A stretch of DNA of 64,000 bases, from contig NZ_JALGYW010000021.1 of NCBI RefSeq assembly GCF_023111095.1, positions 26,897 to 90,896 of the forward strand. The letters run 5' to 3'. A program made the position numbers and the translations under genes. The DNA comes from Maribellus sp. YY47. GTDB taxonomy: Bacteria > Bacteroidota > Bacteroidia > Bacteroidales > Prolixibacteraceae. Of the stretch, positions 9,815 through 16,921 are shown piece after piece (positions within the stretch are counted from its first letter, which is position 1; every line of letters starts with the position of its first letter). The notes beneath the pieces were generated by a model that made no database searches, was not told the origin of the DNA, and saw nothing but the letters and a program-made list of their open reading frames with translations.

Positions 9815-10618
9815 ATGATGAGACAGATAAAATCGCTAGTCCTGCTTATCTTTTTCAGCGCTTTTGCATTTTCCGTAAAACCTTCTCTGGCGCTGACAAT
9901 AAACAACAAAAGTGTATCGGATACTTTAAAAGTTTTAACCATCGGCAATAGCTTTGCCGACAATGCCTGTCACTTTCTGAGTGAAATCACCCAATCGGTG
10001 GAAGGATGCAACATACTGATTCAAAAAGCAAACCTGGGAGGATGCTCGCTTGACAGACACGCCGGACTGATTGAAAAAAGCGAACAAGACCCATCAACCA
10101 AACCTTACAATGGAAAGTCGCTGAAAGAATTACTGCAAAGCAACAACTGGGACGTGGTTACGATCCAACAGGTTAGCGGAAATAGTTTCAGGAAAGAAAC
10201 CTATCAACCATACGCTGACAAGATTGTGGACTATGTAAAAAAATATGCTCCGCATTCCCGGGTTTACATTCACCAAACATGGCCCTACGCACCGGATTGC
10301 AAACGGCTGGAGGAATACGATATTTCTTTTAAGGAAATGTATAAAAAGTTGAATAAAAACTACAAAACACTTGCAAAAAGGTACGATGCAACGAGACTGG
10401 AGTCTGGAGATGCTTTTTATCTGGCGCATAAAAAGAACGGAGATGTTGATCTTTGGAGCCCAAGCGACCGATACCATGCCAGCCCAAACGGCTGTTACCT
10501 GGCCGGTTGTGTTTGGTTTAGCCAATTGTTTGGCGTCAGTCCCGAGAAAATAACTTTTGTACCCAAAGATATGCCGGCTGAAACCGCTCAGTTCCTGAGA
10601 AAGATAGCCTCGAAGTAA
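9815..10618 (+). CDS. DUF4886 / SGNH-fold hydrolase, secreted
   Basis: The ATG at 9815 (267 residues) is preferred over an upstream TTG at 9788, because a signal peptide (RQIKSLVLLIFFSAFAFS) starts there. After the signal the protein has VLTIGNSFADNACHFL, the block-I motif of DUF4886 proteins, which are SGNH hydrolase relatives. Other visible elements are VVTIQQVSG in the middle and, near the end, the Asp-x-x-His of SDRYHASPNG, which supplies the catalytic acid and base. It is the third esterase-like protein of the cluster and the last gene before a bidirectional terminator. The substrate is unknown; deacetylation or sulfate-ester cleavage are possible. Confidence 0.8.
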   Translation: MMRQIKSLVLLIFFSAFAFSVKPSLALTINNKSVSDTLKVLTIGNSFADNACHFLSEITQSVEGCNILIQKANLGGCSLDRHAGLIEKSEQDPSTKPYNGKSLKELLQSNNWDVVTIQQVSGNSFRKETYQPYADKIVDYVKKYAPHSRVYIHQTWPYAPDCKRLEEYDISFKEMYKKLNKNYKTLAKRYDATRLESGDAFYLAHKKNGDVDLWSPSDRYHASPNGCYLAGCVWFSQLFGVSPEKITFVPKDMPAETAQFLRKIASK

Positions 10619-10634
10619 TTCAATAATCCAACAT

Positions 10635-10675
10635 AAAAAAGTCCCGGTTTGTCAGTTGACGGACCGGGACTTTTT
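10635..10675. terminator. bidirectional intrinsic terminator
   Basis: The arms GTCCCGGT (10641-10648) and ACCGGGAC (10663-10670) are flanked by an A run on the left and a T run on the right. It sits between the convergent DUF4886 and DUF1015 genes and can end transcription from both sides. Confidence 0.85.
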
Positions 10676-10693
10676 CTTTATATCAGAACTTAA

Positions 10694-11944
10694 TTAATCC
10701 AATTTATGAATCACCAAACCTGATCTTAGTTTTGGCTCGAACCAGGTAGTTTTGGGCGGCATAATGTTTCCGCTGTCGGCAATATTGATCAACTGCTGCA
10801 TTGAAACCGGATACAAAGCAAAAGCGGCTTTCATTTCACCTGAATCAACCCGGCGTTTCAATTCGCCCAGTCCACGAATTCCGCCTACAAAATCGATACG
10901 TTTTGAAGTACGCAGGTCCTTTATATCCAGGATCGGACTGAGCACCTGATTCGAAAGAATGGTAACGTCGAGAATACCGATCGGATCCGTATCATCATAC
11001 GTACCTTCTTTGGCGGTGAGTTTGTACCAGTTTCCTGAAAGATACAGGCTGAACTCGTGCAAACCTGCGGGTTTATAAATCTCAGGCCCCATGTTCTCCA
11101 CATTAAAACCTTCGGAAAGTGCTGCCAGAAAATCGATATCGGATAAACCATTCAGGTCGGTAACCAAGCGGTTGTAATCAATAATCTGCAACTGATTGTC
11201 GGGGAAATGAACCGCCATAAAAAAGTTGTATTCCTCGTCGCCGCTGTGATTTGGATTCTGATCCGTTTTTTCCATTCCGATACGAGCTGCTGCCGCTGTG
11301 CGGTGGTGTCCGTCGGCAACATAAGTAAACGGCACTTTTTCTGCAAAAAGCTGCTCCAGTTTTTGATTTATTTCAGCGTCGTCAATGGTCCAAAAATGAT
11401 GTCCGAAACCGTCTTCAGCAGTAAAATCGTATACCGGTTTTTGTTCAGCTACAATCTTTTCCACGATCGCGTCGATCTCGGGAACGGCTTTATAGGCAAA
11501 GAAAACCGGTTCGATGTTGGCATTCAGGTAACGGGTCAGCACCATGCGGTCTTCTTCCTTTTCAGGACGGGTCAGCTCATGCTTTTTAATGATTCCGTTT
11601 TCGTAATCGGCACAGGCAGCGCCTCCCACAATACCGTATTGCGTTACGCCGTTCATGGTTTGTGCATAAATGTAGTATTTAGCCTCTTCATCCTGAACCA
11701 GCCAGCTTTTCTCCTGAAACGCATTGTAGTTGTCGACCGCTTTGTTGTAAACGGTGTCGGAGTGAATATCGTCCACGCCCGGACATTCGATTTCGGCCTT
11801 GGTGATGCGCAACAGCGACTTTTCTTTACCTTCTGCCATTTGTGCAGCTTCTTCCGAATTCATTACATCGTAAGGAAGACAAGCCAATTCTTCAACAATA
11901 CTTTGAGGGGGACGAAGCCCTTTAAATGGTTTAATAATTGCCAT
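10694..11944 (-). CDS. DUF1015 family protein, possible L-serine kinase relative
   Basis: The 416-residue protein matches DUF1015 along its length: IIKPFKGLRPP at the start, LPYDVMNSEEA, and the central motif VADGHHRTAAAAR near residue 205-215. The DGHHR motif resembles that of ParB-like free-serine kinases (SerK, SbnI), which make O-phosphoserine. Genes of this family lie next to serA and serC in many Bacteroidota, and the same order is present here, which supports a role in serine metabolism. The kinase function is my inference; the family is mostly labelled as unknown. It lies 125 bases downstream of serA and is probably transcribed with it. Confidence 0.86.
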   Translation of the reverse strand: MAIIKPFKGLRPPQSIVEELACLPYDVMNSEEAAQMAEGKEKSLLRITKAEIECPGVDDIHSDTVYNKAVDNYNAFQEKSWLVQDEEAKYYIYAQTMNGVTQYGIVGGAACADYENGIIKKHELTRPEKEEDRMVLTRYLNANIEPVFFAYKAVPEIDAIVEKIVAEQKPVYDFTAEDGFGHHFWTIDDAEINQKLEQLFAEKVPFTYVADGHHRTAAAARIGMEKTDQNPNHSGDEEYNFFMAVHFPDNQLQIIDYNRLVTDLNGLSDIDFLAALSEGFNVENMGPEIYKPAGLHEFSLYLSGNWYKLTAKEGTYDDTDPIGILDVTILSNQVLSPILDIKDLRTSKRIDFVGGIRGLGELKRRVDSGEMKAAFALYPVSMQQLINIADSGNIMPPKTTWFEPKLRSGLVIHKLD

Positions 11945-12069
11945 GATAATTTATGTTTCTTCAGTAAGACGGGCAAAAATAATCTATTTACAAACAGAAA
12001 TCATTGTTATACTGATTATTTGAAAGTATTTAACGCAAGAATGAATTTCCTGCACACCCGGCTCCGGTT

Positions 12070-12990
12070 TTATTTATTCACCTGATATGTTTTATCTCCT
12101 TTTTCAAAAAACGCGACAATCTGCTCGGCAGCGGCAACTCCGGCATTCAGATTAGCTTCGGCAGTTTGGGCTCCCGCTTTCTTAGGAGTAAAGAAATAAC
12201 GCCCCTTGAATTTTTCTTCAAATGTTACAGCACAATCAGGAGTTATATCCGACATGTATTTAATACCCGGCTTCTCTTCCATAATTTTTACCAGGTCGTC
12301 CTCATTCACCACCTCTTTTCGGGCTGTATTCACAATAACACTTCCGTCTTTTAAGTGCTGCATTACCTCGTAACTCACCGATTTAAGATGTTCGCCTCGC
12401 GCAGGGACATGAATGGATACCACATCGCTCTTCTCGTAGAGTTCTTCCAGCGAATGGGTAACTTTTAAACCAATGGCGGCAGCAGCAGTTTTACTGTACC
12501 GCGTATAAACAATCACTTCCATACCCAAAGCCCGGGCGATGCGAAATACGTTACGCGCCACAAAACCAAAACCGTGCAAGCCCAATGTGCGGCCTCTCAT
12601 TTCTCCGCCGGGTTTCCCGGAGAACATCTCGCGGAGTCCCAGGATCGCCAAACCAATCGCAAGTTCGGCTACTGCATTAGCATTTTGCCCGGGCGTATTC
12701 ATCACCACCTGGTTGTTTTCGGTAGCGGCCTGCAAATCCACATTGTCGTATCCGGCGCCTGCACGGACTACAATTTTCAGGTTTTTACCTGCTTCAAGCA
12801 CTTCCCTGTCGAAAACATCGCTGCGAATAATGGCAGCATCGACGTCAGAAACGGCTTCCAGCAAATCCTGCTTGTCCGTATATTTCTCCAGTAATTTTAC
12901 TCCGTAACCGGCTGTTTTCAGAATATCAGTGATCTGCTGCACTGCAACCGGCGCAAATGGTTTGGTAGTAGCAATTAATACTTTAGTCAT
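12070..12990 (-). CDS. serA: D-3-phosphoglycerate dehydrogenase, short type III
   Basis: This 306-residue enzyme oxidises 3-phosphoglycerate with NAD+ in the first step of serine synthesis. It lacks the regulatory ACT and ASB domains, so it is the short type III form. The nucleotide-binding loop reads LHGFGFVARN (GxGxxA rather than GxGxxG). The catalytic Arg is in NTARKEVVNE. Where most relatives have TPHIGA with a catalytic His, this one reads TPKKAGAQT, so Lys replaces the His. That substitution is known from the Entamoeba/Bacteroides branch of type III enzymes. The neighbours serC and DUF1015 confirm the pathway. An intrinsic terminator lies between serC and this gene. Confidence 0.92.
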   Translation of the reverse strand: MTKVLIATTKPFAPVAVQQITDILKTAGYGVKLLEKYTDKQDLLEAVSDVDAAIIRSDVFDREVLEAGKNLKIVVRAGAGYDNVDLQAATENNQVVMNTPGQNANAVAELAIGLAILGLREMFSGKPGGEMRGRTLGLHGFGFVARNVFRIARALGMEVIVYTRYSKTAAAAIGLKVTHSLEELYEKSDVVSIHVPARGEHLKSVSYEVMQHLKDGSVIVNTARKEVVNEDDLVKIMEEKPGIKYMSDITPDCAVTFEEKFKGRYFFTPKKAGAQTAEANLNAGVAAAEQIVAFFEKGDKTYQVNK

Positions 12991-13035
12991 AACTCATAAA
13001 ATTTAGGTTCGCGACAGCAACTTGAAAGCTGTCTG

Positions 13036-13070
13036 TAAAAGAAATGCAGGATGTTGATCCTGCATTCCCT
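13036..13070 (-). terminator. intrinsic terminator downstream of serC
   Basis: A perfect 10-bp stem (13043-13052 with 13057-13066, loop GTTG) is followed on the minus strand by TCTTTTAC. It lies between serC and serA, which are read in the same direction, so it may lower but not abolish read-through. Confidence 0.75.
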
Positions 13071-13079
13071 TTTATTTTA

Positions 13080-14144
13080 TCAATGCATTTTTTCAAATTC
13101 CTGCATCGTGTCAACCAGTGCCTGAACACTGTCGACCGGCATCGCATTGTAAATCGACGCCCTGAAACCGCCCACCGAACGGTGCCCTTTCAGTCCGATC
13201 ATTCCACGGGAAACTGCAAAATCGTTGAATTCTTTTTCCAGTTCAACAAACTCAGGAGTCATTACAAAAGTTACATTCATCAGCGAACGGTCTTCCTTGA
13301 CAGCGGTTGCCTGGAACAATTTATTACGGTCGATTTCATCGTAAAGTAAAGCAGCTTTTTCGATGTTTACTTTCTCGATGGCTTCAACACCGCCCTGCTC
13401 TTTTAACCAGCGCAACGTCTGCAAACAGGCGAACACAGGCAAAGTAGAAGGAGTATTAAACATCGATTCGTTTTGAATATGGATACGGTAATCCAACATG
13501 GTTGGAATCGGGCGGTCTACTTTACCCAGCGCTTCATCTTTTACAATCACCAGCGTAGCGCCTGATGGTCCAAGGTTTTTCTGGGCTCCGGCATAAATAA
13601 GATCGTGTTTGGCCACATCAACCGGGCGAGAGAAAATATCTGACGACATATCAGCGATCAACGGTATATTTACTTCCGGAGCATCTACTTTTGTTCCGAA
13701 AATAGTGTTGTTGCTGGTGTAGTGCAGGTAACTTGCATCGGCCGGTGTATCAAACTGTTTTGGAACATAATTGAAATTGGCATCACCTGAAGAAGCAACT
13801 TCTACTACTTCACCAAAAAATTTGGCTTCTTTCATCGCCTTTTTCGACCACACACCGGTGTTCAGATAAGCAGCTTTTGCCCCCATCAGATTGTAAGGAG
13901 CCATCAAAAACTGGAGACTGGCGCCGCCTTGTAAGAAAAGCACCGAGTAACCTTCCGGAACTTTTAACAGTTCTTTTACCAGCGCTACCGCTTCGTCCAT
14001 TACGGCTACAAATTCCTTGCTGCGATGTGAAACCTCCATTACCGAAAGTCCTGTTCCGGCAAAGTTAACTACCGCTTCGGCAGTTTTTTCTTTTGTAAAT
14101 TCCGGCAGAATAGAAGGTCCTGCATAAAAATTGTGCTTCTTCAT
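13080..14144 (-). CDS. serC: phosphoserine aminotransferase
   Basis: SerC transfers an amino group from glutamate to 3-phosphohydroxypyruvate and also acts in pyridoxal phosphate synthesis. The 354-residue protein starts [14 protein letters not shown], the usual SerC beginning. It contains [10 protein letters not shown] and the PLP-binding lysine in [12 protein letters not shown]. The C-terminus includes [18 protein letters not shown], which is diagnostic for SerC. The ATG at 14144 is chosen over a TTG four codons upstream. The gene leads the serC-serA-DUF1015 group on the minus strand. No serB is visible nearby. Confidence 0.96.
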   Translation of the reverse strand: MKKHNFYAGPSILPEFTKEKTAEAVVNFAGTGLSVMEVSHRSKEFVAVMDEAVALVKELLKVPEGYSVLFLQGGASLQFLMAPYNLMGAKAAYLNTGVWSKKAMKEAKFFGEVVEVASSGDANFNYVPKQFDTPADASYLHYTSNNTIFGTKVDAPEVNIPLIADMSSDIFSRPVDVAKHDLIYAGAQKNLGPSGATLVIVKDEALGKVDRPIPTMLDYRIHIQNESMFNTPSTLPVFACLQTLRWLKEQGGVEAIEKVNIEKAALLYDEIDRNKLFQATAVKEDRSLMNVTFVMTPEFVELEKEFNDFAVSRGMIGLKGHRSVGGFRASIYNAMPVDSVQALVDTMQEFEKMH

Positions 14145-14616
14145 AAATACAATCAATTAAGGTGAATAATTCATTTCCTCACTGTTAAAACACCCATTCT
14201 CCAAAGTTCATGAATCACAGAAATTTTTCAGATGAGAAAAATCAAGTTTCTTTTTATTTTTATGAGTTTTAAAACATTGATATACAACACAGATAAGGCT
14301 GACGAATGTCATTTTCGCTGTCGTTATCCATTTAACTTTTTCGCTTTCAGCCATTTATTTATACAAAAATATCGGATTCTGATCAAGAAAGCAGAAATGC
14401 CCGCCGATAAATATTTTTTTTCATTTAATTTAAAAAGAATTTAAAGTGCGGAGATCTCCCACTCCAATAGATTAAACATAATTTACCAATTTCTGTAAAA
14501 TCTGCTGCTGACCTTTCTTGCCTCCTCAAGCAATCATCCGGATTGCAAAAACAATATACTTTAAACGATAATTGGGTTATCGGATTCTGGGGATTCTGCA
14601 ATTCAATTGCAAGCAT

Positions 14617-14763
14617 TTACTTTTCTTTCTCTTCAAAAACTTTCTTAAGATTAACAGCTTCATTTTTCATCGCTCTCTTTTCTTTCTTCTCAGCCCTCTT
14701 CTCTTTCGCACTCTTCTTGGGAGATTTTTTCACATTCTTCAATATTTCATGAAATTTAGACAT
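14617..14763 (-). CDS. possible small lysine-rich protein (48 residues)
   Basis: An ATG at 14763 opens 48 codons ending in TAA at 14617-14619. The product is very basic and rich in Lys, Glu and Ala (for example KKSPKKSAKEKRAEKKEKRA), with no hydrophobic segment and likely helical. The upstream bases are A/T rich, as is usual for starts in this phylum. No family is recognised. It lies in an otherwise gene-free region of about 900 bases between gcvT and serC. It could be a nucleic-acid-binding small protein or a chance ORF. Confidence 0.4.
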   Translation of the reverse strand: MSKFHEILKNVKKSPKKSAKEKRAEKKEKRAMKNEAVNLKKVFEEKEK

Positions 14764-15000
14764 GGCTTTTAATTTTAAAATGAACGACTTACACTCCTTA
14801 TCTCTCCTGTAAAATTACGCCAAAAACCCCTACCCTTCAGTATCCCTGTTCAAGATTTTTTCAATTTGCGCTACGTAACAAAATACCCAATTCGTCTAAA
14901 CTCAGGGTGCTACAAATCCATTCTTAACATGAAAACTGAATTCCACACCGCAAAAAAAATTCTCAACCGAAAAGAAAAGTAACTTCAAGTGGAAGGACAC

Positions 15001-15029
15001 AAAAAAAGCCGCTATAAAAAGCGGCTTAC
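15001..15029 (-). terminator. intrinsic terminator of gcvT
   Basis: The arms AAGCCGC (15006-15012) and GCGGCTT (15021-15027) are followed on the minus strand by a run of seven T. It lies 24 bases past the gcvT stop codon. Confidence 0.85.
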
Positions 15030-15052
15030 TGTATTCGATTTGTTCTTATTGA

Positions 15053-16138
15053 TTAGATAAAAGGCAACTTGACAATTTCTGCCGGGATATTTTTATTCCG
15101 GATCTTTACAAAAACTTCGGTTCCAAATGCCGAATATTCTTTTGCAACGTAGCCCATTCCGATACCTTTATTGAGCACCGGCGACATTGTTCCTGAAGTT
15201 ACTTCACCAATCACCTCTCCCTCGGCGTTTACCAGCTCGTAACCGTGACGCGGGATTCCGCGGTCGGTCAGTACGAAACCTCTTAAACGGCGTGAAACTC
15301 CTTCGGTCTTTTGCATGGTCAGCAAATCGCGGTCGATAAACTGGCGTCCGTTATTAAATTTAGTGATCCAACCCAAACCGGCTTCGATAGGCGAAGTTGT
15401 ATCGTCAATATCATTCCCGTAGAGGCAGTACCCCATTTCTAGACGCAATGTATCGCGCGCTCCCAGTCCGATGGGTTTAATTCCGAATTCCTCACCGGCT
15501 TCAAAAATGGCGTTCCATACCTGCTCGGCCACTTCGTTTCTGAAGTAAAGCTCAAAACCACCTGCTCCGGTATATCCGGTTGCTGAAATAATTACATCTT
15601 CAACACCGGCAATTTTACCGGTAACAAAAGTGTAAAAACGAATATCCGACAAATTAATATCGGTGAGTTTCTGCAGCGTTGCCGTTGCTTTGGGTCCCTG
15701 AATGGCCAGTTGACTGATATTATCCGAAGCGTTTTCAATTTCAGCACCAATGTTTTTATTTTGCTGAACCACCCAATTCCAGTCTTTCTCAATATTTGCA
15801 GCATTTACAACCAGCATGTATTTTTCAGGCTCGTAAAAATACACCAGCAAATCGTCGACAATACCACCTTTCCCATTGGGGAAGCAACTGTACTGTGCCT
15901 GTCCGGGTGTTAAAACGCGTGGATCGTTAGATGTTATGTAAGCAATCAGGTCGAGCGCCTTTGGGCCTTTTACCCAAAATTCACCCATATGCGAAACATC
16001 AAATACACCGACTGCTTCACGCACGGTCATGTGTTCGTCTTTAATACCACTGTACTCGATGGGCATTTCGTAACCGGCAAACTCTACCAATTTTGCACCA
16101 ACGCTCTTGTGTATCTTATTAAATGCTGTTGTTTTCAT
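15053..16138 (-). CDS. gcvT: glycine cleavage system aminomethyltransferase (T protein)
   Basis: The 361-residue enzyme releases ammonia from the aminomethyl group on the H protein and passes the one-carbon unit to tetrahydrofolate. Family signatures are the N-terminus [67 protein letters not shown] and [11 protein letters not shown]. The length matches the family. The gene stands alone; gcvH and gcvP are not in the window. It ends in a clear intrinsic terminator. Its closeness to the serine genes fits glycine/serine one-carbon metabolism but is not an operon, since about 900 bases separate them. Confidence 0.96.
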   Translation of the reverse strand: MKTTAFNKIHKSVGAKLVEFAGYEMPIEYSGIKDEHMTVREAVGVFDVSHMGEFWVKGPKALDLIAYITSNDPRVLTPGQAQYSCFPNGKGGIVDDLLVYFYEPEKYMLVVNAANIEKDWNWVVQQNKNIGAEIENASDNISQLAIQGPKATATLQKLTDINLSDIRFYTFVTGKIAGVEDVIISATGYTGAGGFELYFRNEVAEQVWNAIFEAGEEFGIKPIGLGARDTLRLEMGYCLYGNDIDDTTSPIEAGLGWITKFNNGRQFIDRDLLTMQKTEGVSRRLRGFVLTDRGIPRHGYELVNAEGEVIGEVTSGTMSPVLNKGIGMGYVAKEYSAFGTEVFVKIRNKNIPAEIVKLPFI

Positions 16139-16264
16139 TCTGTTTTTATTCGTATCGATATAAAGCGCAAAACTATGAATTCAAAGCATATACTACCATG
16201 AAATTTATCATTCAATCTCTTCGAATTCTGTCAATATTTTGCAAATTTGCAGTAAATAAACACA

Positions 16265-16618
16265 ATGAACCAACATTTTCAACACATTAACACCAGCAGA
16301 ATTGAAGAATTAGCTGCAGGAGATACCGAATTTTATATTGAAATCATCGATATTTTCCTGAATCAAATTCCTGATTTTATTGATAAAATGACAACTGCCC
16401 TTGAAGAAAAAAACTGGCAATTACTGGCACGTGAGGCACATACTGCAAAATCGTCGGCTTTGACCTTTGGCATGGAAGATACCGGCGTTCGTTTGAAACA
16501 GGTTCAGTTACTGGCCGAAGCAAATGAACTTGACACCCTTCCGGAGTTGGTTAAAAAAGCCATTTCCGACCTGGAGGCTGCTATTCCGGAACTTCACGAA
16601 TTAAAAAACTCGCTATAA
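16265..16618 (+). CDS. Hpt (histidine phosphotransfer) domain protein
   Basis: The 117-residue protein is a single four-helix Hpt domain. The phospho-accepting H59 lies in AREAHTAKSSALTFG, matching the HxxKSSA pattern, with K62 following. Such proteins pass phosphate between receiver domains of hybrid kinases and response regulators in the cytoplasm. No hybrid kinase is next to it, so the partner is encoded elsewhere. The following SemiSWEET gene starts 10 bases downstream and may be cotranscribed, though the functions look unrelated. Confidence 0.85.
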   Translation: MNQHFQHINTSRIEELAAGDTEFYIEIIDIFLNQIPDFIDKMTTALEEKNWQLLAREAHTAKSSALTFGMEDTGVRLKQVQLLAEANELDTLPELVKKAISDLEAAIPELHELKNSL

Positions 16619-16628
16619 CTTTTCTTGC

Positions 16629-16916
16629 ATGATCAATGAAACCATTGGCTGGATCGGTAATATTTTGTTTGCCATCTGTGGATTTCCGCAGGTGGTAAAA
16701 ACCTTCCGAAGTAAAAGTGTAAAAGACCTCAGCGCTATGTTTCTTTGGATGTGGTTTTTGGGTGAAATTCTGACCTTTATCTACATTGTTTTGGGAGATT
16801 GGGAAACAGGCATTGCCCATTTCCCACTCTATTTCAACTACATGGTAAACACTATCATGGCTGCGTACCTGATTTTTGCCAAATATTATTATCCCAAAAA
16901 ATATCCGGCAAACTGA
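16629..16916 (+). CDS. SemiSWEET / PQ-loop family membrane protein
   Basis: This 95-residue protein has three predicted membrane helices and the PQ-loop motif in GFPQVVKTFRSKSVKDLS near residues 18-35. That is the usual length and layout of bacterial SemiSWEETs, which form dimers and move small sugars across the inner membrane without energy coupling. The end lies six bases from the convergent clpB stop codon. The cargo is unknown, and some PQ-loop proteins of this size have other roles. Confidence 0.82.
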   Translation: MINETIGWIGNILFAICGFPQVVKTFRSKSVKDLSAMFLWMWFLGEILTFIYIVLGDWETGIAHFPLYFNYMVNTIMAAYLIFAKYYYPKKYPAN

Positions 16917-16921
16917 CGCTT

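Larger units (their letters stand above)
14145..15052. other. intergenic region of about 900 bases between gcvT and serC
   Basis: Apart from the small minus-strand ORF at 14617-14763 and the gcvT terminator at 15001-15029, I see no gene here. The stretch is A/T rich. It holds a GGAGATCTCC palindrome at 14450-14459 with short flanking complementarity. Plus-strand ORFs at 14232-14444 and 14543-14752 have unlikely protein composition and are not supported. Confidence 0.6.

Noticed and set aside
886..10618. Firm annotation as a sialic acid catabolic operon
   Set aside because: The epimerase and esterases fit, but no N-acetylneuraminate lyase, kinase or sialidase is visible, so only a tentative link is stated.
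11207..12085. 292-codon plus-strand ORF across DUF1015 and the serA gap
   Set aside because: Antisense shadow with Phe/Cys/His-rich composition and no family match.
14232..14752. Plus-strand ORFs at 14232-14444 and 14543-14752
   Set aside because: Phe-rich translations typical of A/T-rich non-coding DNA; the second is antisense to a better minus-strand candidate.
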